Source: JBMNKL01 sp050261495
Lineage (GTDB): Bacteria > Bacillota > Clostridia > Acetivibrionales > DTU013
DNA length: 30,752 nt
Reading direction: 5' to 3'
Assembly (NCBI GenBank): GCA_050261495.1
Contig: JBLNDI010000099.1
Span: 1 to 30,752 of the forward strand
The notes beneath the pieces were generated by a model. It worked only from the letters and a program-made list of their open reading frames with translations. It was not told the origin of the DNA and ran no database searches. This document shows, piece by piece, positions 8,111 through 15,825 of the stretch. The translations under genes were made by a program, and so were the position numbers. How positions within the stretch are numbered: position 1 is the first letter of the stretch; every line of letters begins with the position of its first letter.

Positions 8111-10058
8111 AAATTTCCGGATGCATGCCGGTAAATACATGTCGTACTTTCTTTGCAGCGGCTTTTCCGTCATGATATTTTTCATGTACATGACGCTCGT
8201 GTTCAACCGGGACGTGATGGATTATTTGCACGACAGCAAAGCCGACATGATTATGATTATGAGTGTATCGGCCATCCTTATTTTTTCGGCTTTCTTCATA
8301 AATTACAGCCACTTCACGTTCGTGAAGTCAAGAAACAAGGAATTCGGCCTTTACCTTACCCTTGGAATGAGCAGAAAAGACATAAGCAAAATAATCCTGG
8401 TGGAAAATTTTATTATAGCGCTGCTGTCTTCATTTGCCGGTATACTTTCGGGCATGGTTTTTTCAAGGATTTTCTTCCTCGCCGTCGTAAAGCTGCTTAA
8501 TATTCCCGAAGTAAATTTCATGCTTGATTTCCGGCAATTTGCCGCCACTTTTGCAGTATTTTCCGCAATATTCTCCTGCGTTGTCTTCTTCAGCCGGTTT
8601 GTGACAAGCAGGCTTGAAATAGCCGAGCTGCTAAAGGAAGAAGCAAAATTGAGCGAAGACAGGCTTGCGCGTCCGGCATGGGGCATTGCCGGCCTTGCGG
8701 CATTAGTTTTCTATCTTGGCGCAATAATCGCGTACGAGGCATTTGACGGCAAAGACCTGTTACTTATGGAATTGAACCTGTTCATAGGATTTGCGGGAGC
8801 ATATTTCCTGCTTTCCGGCATGGGTTCAATCCTGGCGGCAGTTTCGCGCATCAACAAAAATGGGTATTATAAAAAGCTTCTTGGTATAAGCGAACTAAAA
8901 GCAAAATTCCCTCAGGATAAAAAGGTGGTGTTCATCCTCAGCGTTCTCGCCGCGCTCACAATGTGCATGATTTCGATACCGGTATCGATTTGCATCGAGT
9001 TGCCCAAAATAACGGAGAATTTCCTTTCTTCGGACCTGGTGTATGTTGAGATCGGCGGAATAAACAACATTCCGCCAGGCGAACTTGAAGCAATATTTAA
9101 AGAAGAAAATTTCGCCGATGCGGAACATCACAGGCTTGAATTCGTTTTCGCAGACATGGGCGCCGGTGAATACAAATCGGGCGCCATTGTAGTTTCGGAA
9201 AACATGTTTGAAGAAATTTTCGGCAAGGGTGAGACAACCGGGAAGCCGGCTGTTGTGCCCGGAAATGCGCGCGTCATCAGGTTCAACACATTTTCAGGCA
9301 AAACCGTGTACCCGGAAAAGAGCCTGGTTTTAAGAAAAGACAACTCCGAGCTGAAGTTTGCCCTCCAGGACGAGTTCGACGGAAACTACCTGGCGATGGG
9401 GAGTTGCCCGGCAGACTCCATGGTGGCGCTGTGCGAGGACGACTACAGGCAGGTTAGGGAAATTGCCGGCCCGGATGGAACGGGAATCATACACATCATA
9501 AATGTAGACAATTGGCGCCTGACAAAAGGTTTGTGGAAAAAGCTAGCCGCATATGCCGAAAATGTGAATAACAATCCTTTGGCGGCATATTTCGGCATAA
9601 CATCACGAATTGAATTTTATGAAGGCGCAAAAGGCATATACGAAATGTTCTTGTTCGTGTCGTGCTTTCTTGCGGTATTAACCTTCGTGGCTTCGGTCTC
9701 CGTCCTGGTATTAAGGCAGTACGCGGGAGTAGCCGAAAAGCGCCGGAAATACATCAAGCTCTACAGGCTTGGGATACGTAGGAGCGAAGCTGTTTCCTTC
9801 ATCGCAGCCGATATGAAGCCGTCATTTTTCCTGCCCACCGTCCTTGGTTTTGCAATAGGTTATCCGCAGCTCTATACGGCTGTCGGGGTATTTATGAATT
9901 TCTATCATTCGGATTCGCTGAACCCGTCCATAATGCGGAACGCACTGTGGGTATTTGCGGCATATCTTCTGTTTCATGCCGTTGCATATATATTGGCAAA
10001 GAAGAAAATCGCAAAAGAAATCCTGGGCCGGCAAACTGCGGCGTACAGTGAGAAATGA
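8085..10058 (+). CDS. BceB-like FtsX-family ABC permease
   Basis: The 657-residue length matches BceB-type permeases. They have ten membrane helices and a large extracellular domain between helices 7 and 8 that contacts the peptide-bound lipid target. Hydrophobic segments are visible near the N-terminus (three in the first ~125 residues), near 145-170, 190-250 and 280-305. A ~200-residue polar domain (about 310-515) follows, then three C-terminal helices. SRNKEFGLYLTLGMSRKDI early on and RRKYIKLYRLGIRRSE late are the coupling motifs found in FtsX-like domains. I chose the ATG at 8085 because GGAGGTG lies 6 nt upstream; a TTG at 8070 would add five residues. It overlaps bceA by 26 bp. No terminator follows; tyrS has its own promoter 57 bp downstream. 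Confidence 0.94.
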   Translation: MTFSQAAYKNFRMHAGKYMSYFLCSGFSVMIFFMYMTLVFNRDVMDYLHDSKADMIMIMSVSAILIFSAFFINYSHFTFVKSRNKEFGLYLTLGMSRKDISKIILVENFIIALLSSFAGILSGMVFSRIFFLAVVKLLNIPEVNFMLDFRQFAATFAVFSAIFSCVVFFSRFVTSRLEIAELLKEEAKLSEDRLARPAWGIAGLAALVFYLGAIIAYEAFDGKDLLLMELNLFIGFAGAYFLLSGMGSILAAVSRINKNGYYKKLLGISELKAKFPQDKKVVFILSVLAALTMCMISIPVSICIELPKITENFLSSDLVYVEIGGINNIPPGELEAIFKEENFADAEHHRLEFVFADMGAGEYKSGAIVVSENMFEEIFGKGETTGKPAVVPGNARVIRFNTFSGKTVYPEKSLVLRKDNSELKFALQDEFDGNYLAMGSCPADSMVALCEDDYRQVREIAGPDGTGIIHIINVDNWRLTKGLWKKLAAYAENVNNNPLAAYFGITSRIEFYEGAKGIYEMFLFVSCFLAVLTFVASVSVLVLRQYAGVAEKRRKYIKLYRLGIRRSEAVSFIAADMKPSFFLPTVLGFAIGYPQLYTAVGVFMNFYHSDSLNPSIMRNALWVFAAYLLFHAVAYILAKKKIAKEILGRQTAAYSEK

Positions 10059-10114
10059 TTGACGAGGCGGACTTGGCGCAAGGTAAGATAACGACGGTTG
10101 AATGCCTGCCGCCC

Positions 10115-10143
10115 TTGAATTGCCTCCGCCGGTGTGGTAAAAT
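10115..10143 (+). promoter_or_regulatory. sigma-A promoter of tyrS
   Basis: TTGAAT (10115-10120), a 17-bp spacer and TAAAAT (10138-10143) form a good sigma-A promoter. The start would lie about 25 nt before the tyrS ATG. A leader that short leaves no room for a T-box riboswitch. Confidence 0.7.
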
Positions 10144-10175
10144 ACACAAAAATAACGACGGCGAGGTAAGAATAT

Positions 10176-11408
10176 ATGACCGGCAGTGTATTTGAAATAC
10201 TAAAACAAAGGGACTTCATAGCCCAGCTTACACATGAGGAAAAAATCAAGGATCTTCTTGAAAACGAAAAAATCACCTTTTACATAGGTTTCGACCCTAC
10301 TGCCGACAGCCTTCATGTAGGGCATTTTCTGCAACTGATGGTAATGGCACACATGCAAAGGGCAGGCCACAAGCCCATTGTGCTGATTGGCGGCGGGACC
10401 GCGATGGTCGGCGACCCGTCGGGCAGGACGGATATGCGTAAAATGATGACGCCGGAAACTATCAGGCACAACGCCGAATGTTTCAAGAAACAGATTTCGA
10501 GGTTTATAGATTTTTCAAACGACCGGGCCATAATGGTAGATAACTCGGAATGGCTTCTGAAACTGAACTACATAGATTTTTTAAGGGAAATCGGCGTCCA
10601 CTTCTCGGTAAACAGGATGCTCACCGCCGAATGCTTCAAAACCAGGCTGGAGAGGGGCTTGACATTCATTGAATTCAACTACATGCTCATGCAAAGCTAC
10701 GATTTCCTCGTGCTGAACAGGAGATACGGCTGCATCATGCAATTGGGCGGAGACGACCAGTGGTCCAACATACTTGCGGGCATCGACCTTATCAGGCGGG
10801 AAGAAGGCAAAGAAGCATACGGTATGACATTCAGGCTCTTAACCACAAGCGAGGGCAAAAAAATGGGAAAAACAGAAAAAGGCGCCCTCTGGCTTGACGC
10901 CGAAAAAACGCCTCCTTATGACTTTTACCAGTACTGGAGAAACATAGATGACGCAGACGTTATCAATTGCCTGAAGCTTTTGACATTCCTCCCCATGGAT
11001 GAAATTGGAAAGCTTGCCGCGCTGAAAAACGAGCAAATCAACGAAGCGAAAAAAGTGCTCGCATATGAAGTAACAAAACTGGTGCACGGCGAGGATGAAG
11101 CCGTAAAAGCCAAGCAGGCCGCCGAAGCGCTGTTCGGGGCAGGCGGCAGCACTAGCGGCATGCCTTCGACCGAGATAACTGAAAAGGACCTTGAAAACGG
11201 CCTTAACATACTCGATCTCATTGTGCTTACCGGGCTGGCGCCGTCCAGAAGCGAAGGGCGCAGGCTTATCCAGCAAGGCGGCATCTATATTGACGAAAAG
11301 CCGGCAACCGGCTTCGACCTTGCAATAAGCAGCGATATGTTTGCAAACGGCGAACTCATCCTGAAAAAGGGCAAAAAGACCTATCACAAAGTCATTATCC
11401 GCAGTTGA
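10176..11408 (+). CDS. tyrS: tyrosyl-tRNA synthetase
   Basis: This class I synthetase charges tRNA-Tyr with tyrosine. The 410-residue product has the HIGH-type motif HVGH at 47-50, the tyrosine and ATP site GGGTAMVGDPSGR near 72-84, the QLGGDDQWSN segment near 189-198, and the KMSKS-class motif as KMGKT at 229-233. A C-terminal S4 RNA-binding domain covers about 345-408 (LAPSRSEGRRLIQQGGIYID). The ATG at 10176 follows GAGGTAAG. It has its own promoter after the Bce-type operon and is convergent with rnjA, the two stops being only 9 bp apart. No T-box leader is present, unlike many Firmicutes tyrS genes. Confidence 0.97.
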   Translation: MTGSVFEILKQRDFIAQLTHEEKIKDLLENEKITFYIGFDPTADSLHVGHFLQLMVMAHMQRAGHKPIVLIGGGTAMVGDPSGRTDMRKMMTPETIRHNAECFKKQISRFIDFSNDRAIMVDNSEWLLKLNYIDFLREIGVHFSVNRMLTAECFKTRLERGLTFIEFNYMLMQSYDFLVLNRRYGCIMQLGGDDQWSNILAGIDLIRREEGKEAYGMTFRLLTTSEGKKMGKTEKGALWLDAEKTPPYDFYQYWRNIDDADVINCLKLLTFLPMDEIGKLAALKNEQINEAKKVLAYEVTKLVHGEDEAVKAKQAAEALFGAGGSTSGMPSTEITEKDLENGLNILDLIVLTGLAPSRSEGRRLIQQGGIYIDEKPATGFDLAISSDMFANGELILKKGKKTYHKVIIRS

Positions 11409-11417
11409 AGGCCGACG

Positions 11418-13085
11418 TCAAATTTCAACTATAATCGGAAGTATCATTGGTTTGCGTTTTGTTTTCTCAAAAAGGTACTCCCTCAGTTCGTCCTTGATGA
11501 TGCCTTTTTTCGCAGGCCAATCATCCTTTTGCCTGCCTTCGCATTTGGCCAGCGCCATTTTTACAACTTCACGCGCATCTTCGATAAGGTCCTCGGACTC
11601 TTTTACATACACAAAACCTCTTGAAATGATGTCGGGTCCGGCTATCAACTGGCCGGATTCCTTTTCTATAGTAATAACGATTACTATCAGTCCGTCCTGG
11701 GAAAGGAGCTTCCTGTCCCTCAGCACAATGCTGCCCACATCGCCGACTCCGAGGCCGTCAACCAGCACTCTTCCGGACGAAACCGAGCCGTTGATCCTGG
11801 CGGAATCTGAATCCAGTTCCAGGACTTTTCCTATTTCCATCATGAAAATGTTCTCAGGCTTCATTCCAAGCTCGGCAGCCAGGTTTGCGTGCTGCTTCAG
11901 ATGCCTGTACTCGCCGTGGACCGGCATGAAAAACTTTGGCTTTACCAGGTTGTGTATCAGTTTCAATTCCTCCTGGCAGGCATGCCCGGACACGTGTACG
12001 TCGGCCAGCGATTCATATATCACGTCGGCTCCTTTTTTGAAAAGCTCGTTTATGACCTTTATGATCGGTTTTTCATTGCCGGGTATGGGAGATGCGGAAA
12101 TAATAACCATGTCGCCGGGCTCGATTTCCACTTTTTTATGCTCGGAGGCAGCTATCCTCGACAACGCGGACATGGGTTCCCCCTGGCTTCCTGTCGTGAT
12201 AATGACCAGCCTGTCGGGAGGATACTTTTCAATCAAATCAATATCTATCATCGTGCCATCGGGCACATTAAGGTATCCCAGCTCCATTGCCACGTTGACA
12301 ATATTCACCATGCTCCTCCCTACCACTGAAACCTTCCTGTTGAATTTCAGCGCGGCGTTGATAACCTGCTGCACCCTGTGGATGTTGGAAGCAAAACTGG
12401 CTACAATAATTCTGCTTCTTGCGTTCATAAATATTTCTTCGAAAGTGTCTCCCACAGTTTTCTCCGACATCGTAAATCCCGGGCGCTCGACATTCGTGCT
12501 GTCGCACATAAGCAGCAGCACGCCTTCCTTCCCCAGCTCCGACAGCCTCGCAAGATCTATCGGTTCCCCTACTATGGGCGTATAATCGATTTTAAAATCG
12601 GACGTGTGTACTACAACGCCAACAGGCGTATGCAAGGCAAGCGCCACCGTATCGGCTATGCTGTGGGTCGACCTTATGAATTCGACCCTGAAGGCGCCCA
12701 ATTGCACTGTTTCTCCCGGCTCAACGTCCACCAACTGCGCCTGGTGATGCAATTCATGCTCCTCCAGCTTGTACTTCAGCAACCCCAGCGTCAGCTTGGT
12801 TGCGTAAACCGGCACATTTATATCCTTCAGCAGGTAAGGCATTCCTCCTATATGGTCTTCATGCCCGTGCGTCAGGATAATGCCCTTTATTTTTTCCTTG
12901 TTCTTTATCAAGTAAGATATATCAGGGATAACAATATCAATACCCAGCATATCGTCTTCCGGGAAAGCCATGCCGCAATCCACGACAATCATATCATCCC
13001 CATATTCGAAAACCGTTATATTTTTCCCTATTTCCTGCAATCCTCCAAGCGGGATTACTTTCAATTTTTCTTTTGCTTTTGACAC
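11418..13085 (-). CDS. rnjA: ribonuclease J
   Basis: RNase J is a metallo-beta-lactamase/beta-CASP nuclease with 5'-to-3' exonuclease and endonuclease activity. It is central to mRNA decay and rRNA maturation in Firmicutes. The 555-residue product shows the zinc site THGHEDHIGG with HxHxDH at 73-78, the CDSTN motif, the beta-CASP HVSGHA motif, and PVHGEYRHLKQHA, all in the right order. Length is normal. The start is GTG at 13085, supported by GGAGGTT 7 nt upstream. The 65-110 nt before the start can fold into a two-helix element (13151-13193). Only one RNase J gene is present in this window; J1 versus J2 cannot be decided. Confidence 0.96.
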   Translation of the reverse strand: MSKAKEKLKVIPLGGLQEIGKNITVFEYGDDMIVVDCGMAFPEDDMLGIDIVIPDISYLIKNKEKIKGIILTHGHEDHIGGMPYLLKDINVPVYATKLTLGLLKYKLEEHELHHQAQLVDVEPGETVQLGAFRVEFIRSTHSIADTVALALHTPVGVVVHTSDFKIDYTPIVGEPIDLARLSELGKEGVLLLMCDSTNVERPGFTMSEKTVGDTFEEIFMNARSRIIVASFASNIHRVQQVINAALKFNRKVSVVGRSMVNIVNVAMELGYLNVPDGTMIDIDLIEKYPPDRLVIITTGSQGEPMSALSRIAASEHKKVEIEPGDMVIISASPIPGNEKPIIKVINELFKKGADVIYESLADVHVSGHACQEELKLIHNLVKPKFFMPVHGEYRHLKQHANLAAELGMKPENIFMMEIGKVLELDSDSARINGSVSSGRVLVDGLGVGDVGSIVLRDRKLLSQDGLIVIVITIEKESGQLIAGPDIISRGFVYVKESEDLIEDAREVVKMALAKCEGRQKDDWPAKKGIIKDELREYLFEKTKRKPMILPIIVEI

Positions 13086-13150
13086 TACATAACCTCCAAA
13101 ACGTTTTATATATTATTTTAATTATTTTTTCCCATCGCCCAATATTTTCA

Positions 13151-13193
13151 TCGCCCCGGCAAAAGCGTTACGGCGCTTTGTTTTACGGGGCGA
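13151..13193 (-). promoter_or_regulatory. candidate structured 5' leader element of rnjA
   Basis: TCGCCCC (13151-13157) pairs with GGGGCGA (13187-13193), a 7-bp GC-rich outer helix. It encloses AAAGCG (13162-13167) pairing with CGCTTT (13174-13179) around a 6-nt loop. On the minus strand this lies 66-108 nt before the rnjA GTG. No U-tract follows, so it is not a simple terminator. The rest of the 13086-13359 gap is AT-rich, with small repeats (TGCCAAT twice near 13286-13299; ATCCAT/ATGGAT hairpin 13321-13336) and no convincing gene. Confidence 0.4.
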
Positions 13194-13359
13194 CGCTCTC
13201 ACATATTATAGCACTCTTTATAAAGTATTTGCAAAACATTTATTTTAAGCAACCCATAGGGCCGCACGGACTGAATCGATGGTTGTGCCAATGTGCCAAT
13301 GGAAATAACTTTTTCAATTAATCCATGCCTATGGATGCAAAAATAGGACTGAATGCATA

Positions 13360-13388
13360 TTGACATGGTAACAAAGCACTAGTATAAT
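13360..13388 (+). promoter_or_regulatory. perfect consensus sigma-A promoter upstream of the L,D-transpeptidase leader
   Basis: TTGACA (13360-13365), exactly 17 bp, then TATAAT (13383-13388): a full 12 of 12 consensus match. It is the strongest promoter in the window. The start would be near 13395. Confidence 0.9.
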
Positions 13389-13394
13389 GTACTT

Positions 13395-13490
13395 ACTCGT
13401 TCGGCGAACGGCTCTCTTTTGTTTTACCCGGATATAAGTTTGAAGCCGAAATAATACAGGGTCCTGCAAGGGCCCTGTATTTCTTTTTCT
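13395..13490 (+). ncRNA. candidate leader RNA or small RNA ending in a terminator, before the L,D-transpeptidase gene
   Basis: The region from the consensus promoter to the terminator would be a ~95-nt transcript. CGTTC (13398-13402) and GAACG (13406-13410) form a tight hairpin. TTCGGC (13400-13405) can instead pair with GCCGAA (13445-13450), and CGGCT (13409-13413) with AGCCG (13444-13448), so exclusive folds exist. It could be an attenuator or riboswitch for the downstream gene, or an independent small RNA. I could not match it to a known class. Confidence 0.45.
13454..13490 (+). terminator. Rho-independent terminator inside the L,D-transpeptidase leader
   Basis: ATACAGGGTCC (13454-13464) pairs with GGGCCCTGTAT (13470-13480), an 11-bp stem with one G-U pair and a 5-nt loop, followed by TTCTTTTTCT. 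It lies 84 nt before the downstream ATG and after no visible gene, which points to attenuation or a small RNA. Confidence 0.87.
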
Positions 13491-13573
13491 CCAAAATAAT
13501 CCCGGTAATATTTTTCTTGCCATTATTCATATATATTACAAGTCATTCAAAGAAAATATTCCCGGAGGTAGAA

Positions 13574-14659
13574 ATGCCGCATTCCATTACGCTGCTATGC
13601 CTGCTTATTCTCCTGAACCAATCGGGCATATCCAATATACCCATTCCCGCATTGCTTCAAGTTCAGCCAACCGCCGTTGAAACACAGACCCCTTTTGAAA
13701 TGCGCGTTTCCTTTCAAACCATTGTTGAAACGCAAACCGCCGTTGAAACACAAGCAGCCGTTGCAACGCCCGGCGAAAAGCCGTCGGAACAGCCGACTTT
13801 TGATTATAAGGAAGAGCTAAAAAAAATGGGATTTTATAAAGATGAAACCAAGGACAAGAAACTTAACCTGAGAAACGCGATACTACGGTTTCAAAGCAGC
13901 TTTAACATTGAAGTAAGCGGGGTATGGAGCGACAAATGCCAGGATATCATGTCGGATTGCCTGGCAACAGATATTGCGGTCGGTGAGGACCATGTAAGAA
14001 AGCCGCCTACAGATGGAAAATGGATAACAATCAATAAAACAAAAAGGATACTGACTCTATATGAGAATAACGTTGTAATTCGGAAATATCCCGTGGCAAT
14101 CGGCAATCCGCCCTCGCTTACACCGGACGGCATGTTTAAGGTTGTAAATAAAATTATAAACCCATATTGGGGCGGAGCCGGCTATGCAAAACCTGTAAAG
14201 GGCGGGGTTCCGGAAAACCCTCTCGGTTACAGGTGGCTCGGCCTTTCGTACAAAGACGGCAGGACACTCGGAATCCATGGCAACAATAGTCCTTATTCAA
14301 TCGGAAAAAATGTTTCCCTCGGCTGCATCCGCATGATCAACTCGGATGTGGAGCAGTTGTTTTCCATTGTGCCTTTATCGACCCCCGTGTGGATAGGTAC
14401 CGATGGCAAGCTGAAGGAGTGGGGGGTGATCCAGCCTGAATACAGCGCCGCTAAGAAAAGCTCCAAAGCCATGGAAACCCCGGCTAAAGAACCGGGTTTA
14501 CCGGACGGAAAAACTCCCCCGGATGAAGCGCCGGGAGCAGAAGCGGACGATGAAGCCCTTACTCCAAAAGATGGTACTGTTTTCCCCGATTTTATCGATT
14601 TTCCCATTCATGGAATATTTTCCGCGAGCCTTCAATCAAGAAACCGTCCGGCTGAATAA
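13574..14659 (+). CDS. L,D-transpeptidase (YkuD domain) with peptidoglycan-binding domain, exported
   Basis: Such enzymes form 3-3 peptidoglycan cross-links or attach proteins to the wall. The 361-residue product starts with a hydrophobic export segment (about 4-15). A low-complexity stretch with repeated VETQ (about 33-65), a peptidoglycan-binding-like helix bundle (about 78-130), and a YkuD catalytic domain (about 148-300) follow. The catalytic motif has H235 (GIHGNN) and S248-L-G250-C251-I-R253, with Cys as nucleophile. The tail (305-361) is rich in Pro, Ala, Glu and Lys and looks like a disordered spacer. The ATG at 13574 has GGAGGTAG just upstream, so a TTG at 13517 is unlikely. No lipobox is seen. 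It sits behind a strong promoter and terminator-containing leader. Confidence 0.9.
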   Translation: MPHSITLLCLLILLNQSGISNIPIPALLQVQPTAVETQTPFEMRVSFQTIVETQTAVETQAAVATPGEKPSEQPTFDYKEELKKMGFYKDETKDKKLNLRNAILRFQSSFNIEVSGVWSDKCQDIMSDCLATDIAVGEDHVRKPPTDGKWITINKTKRILTLYENNVVIRKYPVAIGNPPSLTPDGMFKVVNKIINPYWGGAGYAKPVKGGVPENPLGYRWLGLSYKDGRTLGIHGNNSPYSIGKNVSLGCIRMINSDVEQLFSIVPLSTPVWIGTDGKLKEWGVIQPEYSAAKKSSKAMETPAKEPGLPDGKTPPDEAPGAEADDEALTPKDGTVFPDFIDFPIHGIFSASLQSRNRPAE

Positions 14660-14671
14660 AAACATTCCTAA

Positions 14672-14708
14672 AACAAAAGAATACGCAAAATTCGCGTATT
14701 CTTTTGTT
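14672..14708. terminator. bidirectional terminator between the L,D-transpeptidase and tRNA-Gln genes
   Basis: A perfect 15-bp stem pairs 14672-14686 with 14694-14708 around a 7-nt loop. The A-rich left arm and T-rich right arm let it serve the plus-strand transpeptidase gene and the minus-strand tRNA. Confidence 0.85.
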
Positions 14709-14721
14709 ATGAGGATATAGT

Positions 14722-14795
14722 TGGCTGCGGGAGAAGGATTCGAACCCTCACAGACTGATCCAGAGTCAGTAGTGCTACCCTTACACAATCCCGCA
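14722..14795 (-). tRNA. tRNA-Gln (anticodon CUG)
   Basis: The reverse strand folds into a complete cloverleaf of 74 nt. The acceptor TGCGGGA pairs with TCCCGCA, the D stem is GTG/CAC, the anticodon stem is ACTGA/TCAGT with loop CTCTGGA (anticodon CTG, reading CAG), and the T arm is GAGGG-TTCGAAT-CCTTC. The discriminator is G and CCA is encoded (14722-14724). The U1-A72 acceptor pair fits tRNA-Gln. It stands alone and has its own promoter. Confidence 0.96.
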
Positions 14796-14820
14796 ATAAT
14801 CGTTTTTAGTGACAGAGGAT

Positions 14821-14850
14821 ATTATAGCATACGGAATGAGTAAAATGCAA
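14821..14850 (-). promoter_or_regulatory. promoter of tRNA-Gln
   Basis: On the minus strand, TTGCAT (14850-14845), an 18-bp spacer ending in TGC, and TATAAT (14826-14821) form an extended -10 promoter, giving a start about 18 nt before the mature tRNA 5' end. Confidence 0.75.
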
Positions 14851-14883
14851 TAGTCAAGGTAACAACTTGCCCGGTCTGCTTTT

Positions 14884-15825
14884 CTACCGTCCCATAAACC
14901 ACATATAGAACGGGATAACAACCAGGCTTGTCGCGGTTGTAACTGCCGACATCATGGCTGCGAACTTGTAATCCGACCCATATTCCTTTGCAACAACGGA
15001 AGTACTTGTAATAACCGGCATCGCAGCTTGTATGACAAAAACCTTCCCCATCAATTCCGGCACGAGAAGAATATAATTAAGCAGCAATACCAGCGCCGGG
15101 CAAATAACGGAACGGGCTATCACCAGCGATACAACATCCTTATCGATCCTGAAGCTGTCCCACTTGACAAAATGCAGCGTGATGCCGACAAAAAACATAG
15201 CCAATGGCGTTGTCATATTGCCGACATACTTAAGACTGTCATGAATGAACTTCGGCAGTTCAATACCGGCCAGCACAACAGCCACCCCCGCCAGGAACCC
15301 GCAAATAGCGGGATTGAAAATTTTCCTTACAGAATCCATGCTAATCAGCTTTTGCTTTATCCCCGGATTATCCCTGCTGACTTCATATGCGCCTAACGTC
15401 CAGTAAAAACTTGTATTTCCCAGATAATACAGCAATACGTAAGGAATGCTTTCTTCACCAAACAACGCAATATTTACGGGCAAACCCATAAACATGGTGT
15501 TGGAAGCAAAAAACATGGAACGGTATACGCCTCTGCGGCTTCTGTCAACCTTGATAATATGGCTGACCGCTATTGACAAAAGGTAGCTGATGCCGATTGA
15601 CAAGGCGGGCACTCCCAACTTTCCGGCTAAAGCGAGCAATTCATCCCTTTTGAATGTTGACGTAATATTATACAGCAAATAACACGGCAGCGAGACATTA
15701 AGGATCATCTTTGAAAATATATTGCCGGTGGATTCGTTGAACCAGCCGGCACGCGTTAAAATATAACCTGCCGCAATAATTATGATAATCGTAAAAACGC
15801 TTCCGACAGAGTTAAGAAAGATCAT
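14884..15825 (-). CDS. AEC-family (auxin efflux carrier-like) transporter
   Basis: The 313-residue protein is hydrophobic throughout, with about ten predicted membrane segments in two halves, as in AEC-family permeases (malate/organic anion exporters in bacteria, PIN relatives in plants). Supporting motifs are NVSLPCYLLYNI near 50, ASNTMFMGLPVNIALFGEESIPY near 107-130, FNPAICGFLAGV near 170, and the late VIQAAMPVITSTSVVAKEYG near 267-287. Substrate cannot be inferred. The ATG at 15825 shares its A with the stop of the upstream GGDEF-EAL gene (TAATG), and its ribosome binding site GGGAGGAG lies inside that gene. The two are therefore translationally coupled and form the last gene of the three-gene operon. 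Confidence 0.9.
   Translation of the reverse strand: MIFLNSVGSVFTIIIIIAAGYILTRAGWFNESTGNIFSKMILNVSLPCYLLYNITSTFKRDELLALAGKLGVPALSIGISYLLSIAVSHIIKVDRSRRGVYRSMFFASNTMFMGLPVNIALFGEESIPYVLLYYLGNTSFYWTLGAYEVSRDNPGIKQKLISMDSVRKIFNPAICGFLAGVAVVLAGIELPKFIHDSLKYVGNMTTPLAMFFVGITLHFVKWDSFRIDKDVVSLVIARSVICPALVLLLNYILLVPELMGKVFVIQAAMPVITSTSVVAKEYGSDYKFAAMMSAVTTATSLVVIPFYMWFMGR

Noticed and set aside
10059..10175. T-box riboswitch before tyrS
   Set aside because: The leader is only about 25-117 nt, with no T-box sequence or antiterminator; a plain sigma-A promoter is seen instead.
11452..12585. 377-codon plus-strand frame opposite rnjA
   Set aside because: Ser/Ile/Phe-rich composition typical of an antisense shadow; rnjA on the other strand carries every RNase J motif.
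13073..13321. 82-codon frame in the rnjA / L,D-transpeptidase gap
   Set aside because: No ribosome binding site, overlaps the rnjA start region, and the protein is unlike any family I know.
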